The notes under the pieces were generated by a model. That model saw nothing but the letters and a program-made list of their open reading frames with translations, was not told where the DNA came from and ran no database searches. The translations under genes were made by a program, and so were the position numbers. Source: Hofstenia miamia (Eukaryota > Xenacoelomorpha > Acoela). From it: a stretch of 64,000 bases of DNA. The stretch covers positions 1,790,867 through 1,854,866 of the forward strand of contig SCFE01000006.1 in assembly GCA_004352715.1 (NCBI GenBank). The letters are read 5' to 3'. Positions 37,971 through 50,043 of this stretch are shown piece after piece (within the stretch, counting starts at the first letter, position 1; each line of letters begins with the position of its first letter).

Positions 37971-40900
37971 ATGCTAACATCGTCCCGCATTTGTTTATTA
38001 CATGCACGATCCAGTGCGCATTACCTAATTTCTCCAAAGCCCGAGTTCCCAGAAGCTGTAAGTAGGCCAAAGAATCGGATTCCAAAGCCTCGTTCAGAAT
38101 ATATGAAGCCTGATCAAGATTGGCCTTCAGTAAGTTTTGTTTTTGCTGGTGTTTGATTTTCGAAATTCTAACGAATTTATTGAAGTAATGAGGTAGCGTA
38201 TTAGAATAAACGTTTGCACATAGCGTAGCCTTGCCAGTGTGAATTTGTGTAAAGGCTTTTTGATAGGTAGTATTAAGCTTCACGATGTTGCCATCCTTAC
38301 AAACATTTTCTGATTCACTCTCAAATTTAATTTGTTGGTAGTGCGTATATAATTCTTAGAAATATTAATCTTCTATGTCATGTATTTTGTTCAGATGAAA
38401 GCAAAGAAAACCTACGTTCAAATATTTATTTCCACAATCTACTGAGTGCACATTAAAAAAATGTGGGTATGGTAGTTGTAAATTGATGAGTTTAATAAAA
38501 AAACTGCTCGAATTGAACTCAGCTAAATGTAAAAGTTTTAATTTATTTGCCAACTTTCAAAATGTCATCTGTGCAGAAAAATAAAGAATTATGAAGTTAA
38601 TTATTGGAAATTATCACAATCTTATGTACTTTCCTGTTTTTCGTCTTTGTTTAAACAATAGACAACTGTGTACGGCTTTTAGTATCATTCTACATAGTTT
38701 GCGAGATTCACATCTATTATGTAAAGGGCAAAATGTGTGTGTTTGTCCGCTTATAACTCAGAAACTTTCAGACCTAGGTACCAACATCATATATGTTTGT
38801 AACATCATGACCTCCTGAAGGTTTTATTCACATTTAATCAATGACTTAATTTGTGAACTAAATATTGACTTAGATGTTCCCATACTTCATTTCTTTATAT
38901 AATTGGTATTTCATACTACCTCTTATTGTTTAACAGCTTTCTCAGTTTTACAGCTGTTTTAGGGAGAATTTCCAAGAATCTATTTATTTTTTGTAATGAA
39001 AGCACTACCAAATATGTTGTCTATGAAGAAGTCCTTCGTGAATTATGATTTTCTAGGTTTTTTGTTAATGCGTTTTTTTGGAACAAAATTCTTGGCTCTA
39101 TGCTAAAACTACATTATTAGTTGTAATATGTTACTGTCTCAAATCCTGGAGGCATAGAATTTTAGAATTTTTTGCTTTTTGAATGCATTTCCCGAGTGAA
39201 GCACGTGTCAAATAGTTAGTTATTTATAAGTATAGAATTGTAAAAATAAGTTTTAGGTTTGGCCTACAAGTAGGAGTTTTAATGCGACAGTCATTCCACT
39301 TCCCATTCGTCAGGGTTACCCTGCAAAACATAGCGTTCCTCCTTGGAAGCACGCGAATGCTGAGCTAATTAAAATACCAAACTTTTTCCATTTAACTCCG
39401 CCTGCTGTTGAACGCCACTGTAAGGCCATTCAGAAGTTTACTACCAAATGGCCTGAAGAGCTGCACTCCAATGAAATGTGCAAAATTCATTTTCCAGTTG
39501 AGGTACATATTTAGTTAATATTGAAACTTAATTTTATATGCTGCTGTTGTAGATAACTACCAGTGACTATTGTTTCTCTGGTCCAAGTATACGACATCCT
39601 GAAGCAAGAGTAGTTACTTTGAAGGTTCACATTACTTCATTACCTTTTCCAGACCTCCGATCAAAACGTAAGCTGAAGAAACTAGTTGGTGATCGCCTAA
39701 ATGATGACACTGGCTTTCTTACACTAGTATGTGATCGGTGCCCTACAAGAAAGCAGAATACAGATTACGCATTGTATCTTCTCACTGTCCTCTTTCACGA
39801 AAGTTGTGCTTTTGAGGAATGGGAAGAAAGTGAGAAATTGGAGGAAGATGAAGAAGAATTTGTTTGGAAAAAGAATGCTGTTAGAGAAAATGTGTATAAG
39901 CTTTTTCAAAAGATTAAGCAATGCACTTCTCAAACAGGTATTGGATTTCACTAAAATCTTATTAATTAGCAACTTGAGTACTTTTCAAAAATGGCAATAG
40001 ATCTTCTAATGTTTATTGAAGATTCTGTCTGAGTTGTTATTTTTTTTTTAAAAATATGCAGTTTGAGTATTAACCTTTAATAACATGTTAAAATTTTGGC
40101 TATATTTATCTAGATAGAATTTCATAAACGTTCATTAACTATTTCGAGGAATGAATTTGTAATGTGGTTCAACAAGTCCACCATGTGTTTCAACTCAATG
40201 TGCAGGATGGGCCAAAGGTCACTGACCCATTTCAATTTTAAATAACTTTTTTATTTTAACAGTTATGTGCATAAAATTTTAGTATCATAAATTCAAGACG
40301 ATGGAAATTTATTTTGCTATCACAAATTTAATTTTAGTAAGTTTTAGAAACTTCTATTAAGTAGAAAAAATAGCATCCTGAATATGCCTTCCATTTGCTG
40401 CTTCACAAGTTGCAACTCTTTCAATTACCTCTGACATAACCGTTTCCAAAGTTTCTGGGCTTATTTCTCTTATTTCTCTAGTGATGTTTTCCTTTAGCTC
40501 CATTAAAGATTGCGGCTTGTTGACATAAACCTTTTCCTTTAGATATCCCCACAAGAAAAAATCTGGGCTAATGAGATCAGGAGAACGAGATGGTCAATTG
40601 ACATCATCAAATCGAGAAATTATTGTTCCATTAAAATGTTGCCGGGGTAATTGCATGCTTTCTCTTGCAGTCTGAGCTGTTGCTCCATCGGACCACATTC
40701 CAATTCGATTTTCAATTGCTGGCCATAAGAAATTTTGAAGCATCGCTCTGTACCTCTTTCCTATCACAGTCACAGCATTTCCATCATCATCTTCAAAAAA
40801 AGTATGCCCCGATAATGTCATTTGAAGTTATTGCGCACCATACAGTGCACTTTACAGTTTGAAGTTTTCTCTGATGCACAGCTCTTGTGTTTTCTGTTGC

Positions 40901-43607
40901 CCAAAAGCGACAGTTTCGTTTATTGACGAACCCATTTAGGTGGAATTGAGCTTCATCAGAAATGATTAGTTTATCCAAAAAATATTGGTTCATTTTCAGC
41001 AAATTCTCGTAATCTAACGGTATACTGTAGTCTAGACTGTAAGTCCTGTGGCTTCAATTCTTAGATGAGTGGCACTTTGCATGGATTAAAATTTAGACTC
41101 TTCATAAAATTTTACAATTTGTGTACGTTGGACGGTACTGAATTTCTCCATAATTAATTTCCAGAATCTGAAAAAAATAAAATAAATAAAATAAAAAAAA
41201 ATATTAAGAAATAGAAAAGATATTGAAAAATAAAAAGGGTCAGTGACTTTTGGCTCACCCTGTATTTTCTTGATCAATCTCATGCCTTCATATTTTTAAC
41301 GTAAAGCAATGATGAGTAATCTTTTACATTTACATGTGACATCAAATGCTTACTTAATTTTCATTCTTAATAATTATAAAATCGTTACATAATATAAACA
41401 TCCGAAACGGTTAACGATTTTAGTTTTCCGAACCAGTGTTCTCACTACAAATTATCATTATTTTATTATATTTCAAGTCACATTTTTCCTCCTGAACTCT
41501 CTAGCTGTGTCTAGCAATGCTGCCATCTTAATTACCAATTATCCATACTTTGAATCTTTTGTTTCTTGCTCACTCCTTGTAGCGCTCCAGCTACTATCGG
41601 GCCTACTTCGACTTTGCTCAACTTCTACAATCTTCGTATTTCCTCTGTCAGCGTTCTATGTATTTCCATCTTATCTTTCTTTGCTTTCTACATTGCAGTT
41701 CATTTGTACTGCCCTAGCTCTTTCCTCTTTATCAATACTATCTCTGCCTCTTTGCTTTAATCACCTTTTTAATATGTATGTTACAATCCCTCGGCATATT
41801 GGCCTTCTCATTCCTTTTGGCTTATGCTTATACCACATATCGCCTGCTTCTAAACATATTGTCCCGATATACTATACTTCTCTACTTTATCATACCTAAT
41901 CTTAGCCATTTTTTATTAGATAGTCTCCACTTCTTGCATTCATTTACCTCACGTCTTCTGCTCACGTGTTTCACACGCTATGTAGAGACAAATAATTTAG
42001 TCGATTTTCTGCGTAGTGCTAATTGTGTATTAATGTGTAAAACAAATCGTAATGTTCTATTTGTTGATCAAAGAACACTTACAGCAGTATGTTATTGCAA
42101 TCTTTTGTTTAGAATGCCAAGAAGGCAGGGTGCGCAAATACGTAAAAGTGAAAAATTACAAATTGTATTACGTTACAAAATAATTGGATAGAGGATCAGA
42201 TAAATCAGTGCGAGTCGCTTGCATCTTTATGATATGAGGCTGAGCCATTAAATATAAATGCAATGTCTTGCAACGCAATGCAATTTCTCACTGTCACTTG
42301 TCTGTGCACCTTGTCTACTTCCCATTCTACACAAGAATAAAAATTACACAATTACATGCCGCTATAAACTAGCAAATGAGAGATTGATTAGTGCAACGCA
42401 CTTACATGCAAGTAGAATTTAGCTGTTATCCAACACAGTAATTCGTCTCTGCATACTATACACACAGACATTTTACAAAGCGGGTACAATCTATCCATTT
42501 AATTTGAATTCTATTTTTGCTGCTAGTAATTTAATGGGTTCCCTGTCTAGCTCCCTCAATTTATCTCAACACTCGTATAGCTCTCGTACTTATTGACGAT
42601 GTTGTTCTGTCCGTTTTATGCTAACTCCTGTATTGTCGTCTTTATCCGCCTCTCATATTCATTCATTGGAAATTTCTCAATCTTTTCATGCTCTGTTTTA
42701 TCTATGTCCCTGCTAAGTATGTGTGCCATTCATTGATTTCTACACCTTTCGATATCACTGTCCCACACTTACCTAGTATAAGCTGCGATACTTGCAAAAG
42801 TCATCATTAAGAATAGAGAATGTATAGTATTAAATATTGTGATGATAATAATTCAGATAAGTAAACGACACTGGATTGCACAGCATATGTAAGCAAAAAA
42901 CAAAGTAAATATAAAAGCGACTTTGGTTTTCAATGTGAGTCTTCCATTTTTCAATGTTTGAATATTGTTAAGATTCTGTTTTTACTTCAATTATGTTATG
43001 CATGTGTCGGCAGTTGCTGCTTTCCTTTGCAAATGTCAGTGTAGTGATACAATTTAGCAACAAAATCAGCAACACAAGACATTTTTTAGTTTGAAAAACT
43101 AAATGCAGTCAAAGTAACTAACTTTCTAACTTCTAGCAATCAGGAGGAGCAAGGAATACTACAAGAACGCTTGATTTTTTTGATTGTGAATAATTTATCC
43201 TCTATAAATCTCTACAAATTTTGCATGCCTTTTTGACCGAGCTTCACTTTGTACCTAAGTATATTAAGATCCCTAATTCCCAAACTGGTCTATATGTCCC
43301 TGAAAGTCCCTATGTGGTTCATTTCTTTGTTATGTTTTTAATTTACCAGTAATTGATGTAGTTCTAAGCTTTAGAAGTTTGTGTTTAGTGCTCAGTAAAC
43401 AAGGATATAAATACCCATATCCAGCACTGCATCATACTGTAAATAATTAATTTTGTTTCCTTATTTTAAATGTTATGAAATATTTTAAAAATCGAAAAGT
43501 ACTATGGTAAGAGGCAATGAAATGCACGTGATGAAAGAGGTAGAGGAATGGAGTAACTATCAGTTTTATCATCAACAAATTGTGGGTAACGGCTACTGAT
43601 TATGAAC

Positions 43608-43672
<65 letters not shown>

Positions 43673-44364
43673 GTACTAAATATATTATAACTAACTACTA
43701 TAGTCTATCATTCTCATCGTATCAATTTAGCTTCCTTATTAGATTTTCACAAAAAAGATTTTACACAGTTAGTACATAGGTTTGCATTCCATGTTTGCAT
43801 TTGTGGAAGGAGAAGACGTAAATTTTCTACCCCCCTTCCTTGTAGCTACGTGATTGATAGCTTTCATTTTTTATTTAATACATCTAAACTAAATTCAAAG
43901 GAATATGAATGTTTATGTATAAGGATATATACAAAATATTGGTACCGAGAAGTCATCTCAACTGAAAAGCAACAATGAAAACACTATATTGTAATTACAA
44001 TCTGATCTAAAATATTGCAAATATTTATATATATCATAATATGCTTGTTATCATAATATTATTCGTTTTGGCAAAATAACTTAAAAAATTAGATTTTTAG
44101 TCAATGTTTGACTGAATTCTTCAAAACTTGACAATATTTAGTATAATATATTTAGATGACCAGTCATTCCTCAAAACGATTTCGGATGAGTTAAATGTAG
44201 ATTTTAACATTGAAGACATTGATAATATAAACGTTGTAGAGGAATACAGAGAAGCATTGAAGACGCTTGTTGACGCGCCAAAACCCACTCAACAACTAAA
44301 TGAGGACTTCAAGTCAGCTTCCTTGAAATTATTTTTCAACAAGAAAGTTTGTCTGTCGTCATGA
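37971..44364 (+). CDS. MRPS35: Mitochondrial small ribosomal subunit protein mS35 (MRPS35), four exons
   Basis: Exons are 37971-38129 (from ATG; the leader acceptor is at 37957-37958), 39257-39502, 39553-39937 and 44156-44364 (TGA). Phases agree and give 332 residues, close to the roughly 320 of the human protein. The N-terminus MLTSSRICLLHARSSAHYL looks like a mitochondrial presequence. Family motifs: KPDQDWPSVWP, VIPLPIRQGYPAKH, KIPNFFHLTPPAVERHC, SGPSIRHPEARVVTLKV, DRCPTRKQNTDYALYLLTVL. The last exon (VVEEYREALKTL) fits the family's C-terminus. It acts in the mitochondrial ribosome. The start lies 147 bases after the EME1 stop. Intron 3 (39938-44155) is packed with transposons. Confidence 0.92.
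40203..41262 (-). mobile_element. Mariner/Tc1-superfamily transposon with terminal repeats, in MRPS35 intron 3
   Basis: Inverted repeats of 26 bases (40203-40228 and 41237-41262) differ at three positions and begin CAGGATGGGCC / CAGGGTGAGCC. TA follows on the right (41263-41264); the left has TG. The antisense transposase reads MEKFSTVQRTQIVKFYEES at its start, then IISDEAQFHLNGFVNKRN, MWSDGATAQTARESM (second catalytic Asp), DDVN then WPSRSPDLISPDFFLWG, and GRHIQDAIFST at the end. The frame is broken into several pieces and the middle of the N-terminal half is missing, so it is inactive. Confidence 0.88.
41500..41950 (-). mobile_element. R4-like LINE fragment, endonuclease region, in MRPS35 intron 3
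   Basis: The plus-strand ORF LLIPFGLCLYHISPASKH and the PCSAPATIGPTSTLLNF stretch mirror the antisense frame of the R4-like element at 16045-16500 (TPCGLCSYHLSPASN; PSAPTTTGTTSTFFNF). The real coding direction is therefore minus, and this is the same LINE family. The region corresponds to the restriction-like endonuclease. It is heavily mutated. Confidence 0.65.
41972..42466. repeat. Imperfect foldback (inverted repeat) of about 495 bp
   Basis: The left arm (41972-42180) and right arm (42255-42466, reversed) share blocks in the same order: GTAGAGACAAATAA / GCAGAGACGAATTA at the outside, and AATGCCAAGAAGGCAGGGTGC / AATGGGAAGTAGACAAGGTGC near the centre. The spacing between the blocks is 131 and 126 bases. 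It sits between two pieces of the R4-like LINE. Confidence 0.65.
42485..42790 (-). mobile_element. R4-like LINE fragment, reverse-transcriptase thumb region
   Basis: The minus strand reads LSRDIDKTEHEKIEKF, then YERRIKTTIQELA, a stop, and NGQNNIV. This parallels KDRTDHEEMRTRLRKEYKRR and NGQNSIKAI in the element at 14676-16660. It is probably the same insertion as 41500-41950, separated by the foldback. Confidence 0.5.
43611..43673. repeat. (AT)n microsatellite in MRPS35 intron 3
   Basis: About 60 bases of alternating AT with one C interruption near 43650. Confidence 0.9.
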
Positions 44365-46271
44365 TAATATATTTATTTGTAAATTTGTACTTTTTTAATT
44401 GAATAAGCAATTCATACTTTAATTGTTTTATGTTTTGCATTTTTAATATTTTAATGCTTATCAATTATTGATGTGCATTAATTGTATGTTTTAATTGAAC
44501 AGCCTAGTAGAGGAAGTACTTAAGTCACATTTTCGAAAAAGATTAGATATTTATTATTCTGTGTTAGTGAGAGCATGGAACATACTCACGTGAAATATTT
44601 TAATGATATCCAACTTGTTAGTCAACGGTTCATGCATTTTGACTAATTTATCAGATTGTGGATCAATTTATAATCTTTGAAGCCATTTTTTCTGATTCCT
44701 GAAAATGTGACTTTAGTATTTCCTCTACTAGCGGCTTCAATTGTTCAAAGTTTCGCAATGTCATATTTTTCAGTCCACTACCATTAATTCATAAACAGAA
44801 TTCTGATTTCATCCTTGCATAAAAATTCGTGTAATGAATAATAAGTACGTCAATGCATGAGAAAAACAAACTAAAAAACGAACACTAGTATTAATTTATA
44901 AATAAATCTAATAATTGTAATAATTCACCTCATTGTGGTCATTTCTACGGTGTATTTACAGCGAATGTTTGCAAATGAAGCATACCCGCATTAAATTTAA
45001 TTCCATAAACTATACAAACTATAAACAATTTTAGGATAAAGACTGCGCATTGTAAGAAATTAAGTCTTAAGAATTCATGTGCTCGGTGTGAATAAGCATA
45101 ATGCAGTGTATTTACTTTGTATTTACTTTCTGCTTGCTTCAGAACAAATATAATGGTTGTCATAGTTTTAAATTGAATACTTGGAAGAAACTTAAACTAT
45201 TACTATGCTTCTACAAGTATTAATAGCCTCATTTCTATTTGTTTACAGCAAAATTCTAGGCTTTGATTCTTGTAAATTAATTAAAGGCGAGTACTTTCCA
45301 CGCCTTTAAACTCCGAAATAAAAATTGTCGCCTAAAATAGGGCGTATTTGTAGTCCAAATGTGTCACATAAATACGTGCTTTATTAAATAAATATTAATT
45401 TGGTTGAAGTGTTAGTTTTTGTTCAGGTTCAAAATCATTATATTAACATTTAACGTGCCTAAGTTACCTCAGTTAACTTCTGCTCGTCAAGCTATTTCTC
45501 AGCAATTTTTCATAAATCATTAAAAATATATAATGTCAATTACTGTATTGTGCTCTGTCACTGTTTAAACGGATTTCAAATCAAATCACGTGTAAACATA
45601 TTTAATATGCTTCTCATGAAAAAAATTTTAATTATAAAATACGGTACCACATAAAAGACCCATTTATGATGGATTTATCAGAAATATGAATTAAGTTATG
45701 CTACTTTTTTGTAAACTTAATATATGCAATTTTCATCTAGAGTAAGCTTTTGAACGTTTTTCTAAGCAGGATCTACAGAAGATTTGAAAACTAATGGATT
45801 ATTTTTGTTTCATTCATAGCACATGTCTAACTCATGGTAGCGTTTTCGCTTTCAAAGTGATTTGGTGATGCTGACTTTAACGATGTTTCTGAAGCCATTT
45901 AAAGTTTTTAAATCAGGAAAGCTTTTCACAAAATTGTACTACACTTCAAAGTAAAAATTTACTAAATGTATTTAGTTTCTCGACTAAACGACTTTGAAGA
46001 AATTGCTATTTTTACTTTATTATATAACTTTGTAACATGAATTTTCTACCTGCCTTTATACCTATTTCAGCTTTTAAACGACTATAAAATCCCTCAAATT
46101 GACTTAAAGCACGTAATTTATTTTCATGTTGTGATTGCAATAGGCTTGACCTTATTAATCACCATATTTACTAAAATTGGAACAAGATTGATAAATAAGG
46201 AATATTCTGAATTTTGTCCGCAATACACAGAATCGTAGATGGAATCGGATTGGTTGGGTATTTGCCGATCT

Positions 46272-46411
46272 CAGTGGCATCACTGAGCGGGTGCGGCCGC
46301 ACCGCACACCCAAATGGCTATAAAAATTTTTATTCTCGAAGGGGTAGAAATATTCATTATTATAAGCAATTTTAAGCAAATTTGAGGCCCCAATTTGCAC
46401 TGACGCCATTG
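46272..46411. mobile_element. Short hAT-like MITE, 140 bp (family of 55345-55736)
   Basis: The ends read CAGTGGCATCACTGAG on the left and CAATGGCGTCAGTGCA on the right (reverse complement). Flanks GCCGATCT and GCTGATCT agree at 7 of 8 positions. A GC-rich subterminal block (GGGTGCGGCCGCACCGCA) follows the left end. Confidence 0.75.
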
Positions 46412-49233
46412 GCTGATCTTCAAATTCGTTATCAGATTTGTAAATGGATAATCAGAAATTGTGTAATCTGTCCACCCCATCCCTCCCTCACGAAGACATA
46501 TTCGCAAATCACTATAGGGTATTGATTAGTTCCAAATTTCTAAAACTAAACTTCACATATAGTAGTTATCAACCCGATCACAACTAAACCAACTCTGTAA
46601 TCCCTTCCTCGATTTTTTTTAAATATAATTTGCAATTTTTTAATAATATTAATGTAATTCGGAATTGTTTTTCAAACTTCTAATTCGGACAAGATCGGAC
46701 AATTATTTTCGAAAATAGGCTTCCAAGCTGTCTTGAGATTTGCATACTTTAATATATGCTATGGAAAGGTATGTTATAATGTTACTCCAAAATAATTTAA
46801 CTTCAAAATTCGAAAATGTGTGATTGTTGCAATATTCAAGACGAATTAATTTGATGATCTAAATGTTGAGCCTTAATTCAAAACACGAATCTCCGCAGAA
46901 AAATATGCATCATTATGTATGTTAAATCAAATAGTATATTAAAAATCACACAGTCTATATGATATTCTGTTTATATTCTATTTGATAATATATTCTTTCG
47001 TTTTTACCAATGAAATTGGCAATGCAAGAAAGTGTTTGCAGATTAATCGCTAAAAAATTATTAAATAGTGTATTGATAGCGCTGATAAATTCCTACTTAC
47101 AGTCCAACTATGAGAATGTACTTTGAAATAGTAATTTAACACACCTTCTAATACATGTATTGCATCTAAAAGATTTTCATCAAAGTTAAAAGAATTACTA
47201 ATTTCTTTGAATAGCGTTCAAAAATATGTTTTTAATTGAATGTATTAAATGCGCCATGAAATTGCAAATTTGCAGGAAGCATGAATCTTAAAATACACTG
47301 ACATGAATACTAAGTATTCAACAAGGCTGAAATATGAATTTCTTAGTATACACTTAAACACGTTTCCATTCTTTCAAAATGTAGATGTTATCATATTGAG
47401 CAACTGGCACAGTTACTGCAATTAGAGGAACTCTAGAAATTTTGCTAAGGATTACAAGATCAATGTGAAAGAAATACATGTAGTATAAATCCTATTACCA
47501 TTTTAGTAATAAGACATTCTCAATAATGCAATAATACTCACATTTTTATAATATGTTTTATACAGGGATGACTATTGACCAGGCATGCTACAACGTCTCG
47601 ACGACCATAAATCAAATACTGTTTCAATTGAACTTTTAAAATCATGAAATTTCAATCTTCATACATTTACTTTAGTGTCCATGATTACTAGGAACCGGAA
47701 AAATAGTTGGCAAAAACCATGGCAACTTTTTACTATGTATTTTTGAAATTCGTCTGAACTAGGTAAATTCGTTGCTGTAAGTAAATTTCTTTTTTAGTTG
47801 TAAAATGGCTCTATATGATACGTTACCAAGTAAAAAAACACATCAAATAAACATCGTGATACATTATATTTACAACTTCAAATACAAAAGTAACAATGTA
47901 GAAACACTCCATCTGCCTTCAAAACGACTTAAATAAGAACTTGGTATAGTTTTTACAACTATATTGTTCTTGTAAAGTATGTTTTTAGGAATTTGAACAA
48001 TGCTGTACATGTATATCTTCCGCATATATTTGTATACATCTCGCCAACTATTAAGGTTGCCGAAATTTTTATAATAGTAAAAATAGTTGGTGCTAAAATT
48101 AACATCAAGACCCTAAAAACCAGTTATTCTTGCGATTCAAGACTTACTAGATACTTTTAGCTTTTGTCAAAAAAAACTTTTTTCCGATTCCTAATGATTA
48201 CAAAGAAGCTAAAGAGTCATCCATCCTATTATTCATAAAAGTTCGAAAGCGACGAAGGAATATGCACAACAAATTGTTAAGTTTTTGCATCTCATAATGA
48301 AATCTTGTTTGGAATCTTAAAAATTGTATTTGAATAGGACATCAATGCTGAGTTTAATGGAAAATTTTCAAATTGATCAGAATGAAAGCAGAAGATTCAT
48401 TCAACTGCAAATAGATCGCTCAAAATCAGATATCAAATGTTGCGGCGTTGTCGGGGTTAAATTGCAATTAATAATGATAGCTCAATTTTCTTGAAGTTGA
48501 TCAGTAATAAATTTCTCGGTCACATATGCCATAGAATGTGCAACACTCTAAATTCAGCCAATTTTGTTGCAACTGCTAGCTGTGCTGCAAGAAAAAGAAT
48601 ATTTAGATACCAACCTGAACTCCTGATAATAAATGTTGAATAAGCTCTTAATTAATGATCCGAACAGTGATGACCATTGAGAAATACTAAATTTAACCAT
48701 AAATTAATGTTAATTTTAAAAAAATATTTAAATTCATATTTGGAACTTAGATTAGCCAAATGTCAAAGGGTGCCTTAACCTACTTCATTTAAGCTTGCTA
48801 AAAACTGTACTAAACAAAACAAATTAATTCAATATAAGATATAGAGCTAAGCAAATATACTTTAATTCAAAATGACAAGAACAACTCATGAAATACAATA
48901 TAAAACCATTCAATTCAAATCTTGAATGAAAAAAATTCATGATTAAATGTAGGACTTACATTCGTCACATCACTAGTCGAAAGTACAATGCATCTGAAAA
49001 TGGGGATCACCCTTTGTTCAAAAAACAGTTTTAAGCATTTTAAATTTTAGGAAATTATAACAGAAAACATGTACCATATCAATTTACCATCCATGAGGGC
49101 AATTTTGGCAAATGATTGATAATTATTATTTTTGTTTTTGTTGGTCCTTATTTCATAGCACTTAGCAGGTTACCACAACACTAATTTTTCTTGCATAATT
49201 TCTTGATTTCGTATCAACACGTATCTGCTGTTT

Positions 49234-50043
49234 CAGAGATGGAAGTGGGATGGATTTTTGTAAACTGCCCTGCCCCGCTCCACAGACGTTGTGCCCTGTC
49301 CCATTTCCACGTGTTGACATCTGCCCCATATTGCCCCACGTTTTATATTCTACCGCCCCATATTGCTCCACGTTTAATATTATACCACCCTATTGTGGCC
49401 TACTAAAAAATTCTGCTCCAAAAACTACTTACGATATTTTATTACCCCATATTTGTTCTAGACAACTTTCATTGCACACCTCCACTCAAATATTTTGAAT
49501 CCTTACTTCCTAGAATATACAAAATCATTTCTTAAAATGTCATCTCCACGATTACTACTAATAGGAATCTATAACAAACGTGATGCCAATTAATAACATT
49601 ATTAATAGCAAATTTTAATTTAATATTAACTTTATAAAGCTAATATTTTATGTAATTCATTTATGCAAAGACAATTACACTCCTTCCAATGTAATTATAA
49701 AGCCTATTGACTACAAATCAGATCAAAATGATCTTGCTGATATCATTAAATAGAATCAAATCTCACCAAGAGCTAAAATTGCATGATAATAAATATTTCC
49801 AAAAGGCTACTAAATTTCCAAGTAAGTCAAATTTTTTTAAACAGGGAACTTTGATGTAAAAAAATACTTTTACAATCTCAAAAATTGGTCATCTCCTTCA
49901 TTTTTTCTTAACTAAAACATGTTTTTGCCCCACTTTTGCCCATGGGTACCAACTTTAGAAAACCCTTGCCCCATACCCACCCCAACCTGCCAGGCCCCGC
50001 CCCACCCTGCTTCATGGGTTGACCAGCCCCGCTTCCATCTTTG
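49234..50043. mobile_element. hAT-like non-autonomous element, 810 bp, with perfect 8-bp duplication
   Basis: The ends read CAGAGATGGAAG and CAAAGATGGAAG (right end reversed). TGCTGTTT flanks both sides (49226-49233 and 50044-50051). Subterminal CCCC-rich repeats (TGCCCCATATTGCCCCACG; GCCCCACTTTTGCCC) lie at both ends around an AT-rich middle without a transposase. Confidence 0.85.

Noticed and set aside
41507-42191. Plus-strand hydrophobic ORFs that look like membrane proteins
   Set aside because: They match the antisense frame of the R4-like endonuclease region, then run into the foldback repeat.
49162-49498. Overlapping Pro/Cys/His-rich ORFs on both strands
   Set aside because: They are products of the CCCC-rich subterminal repeats of the hAT-like element.
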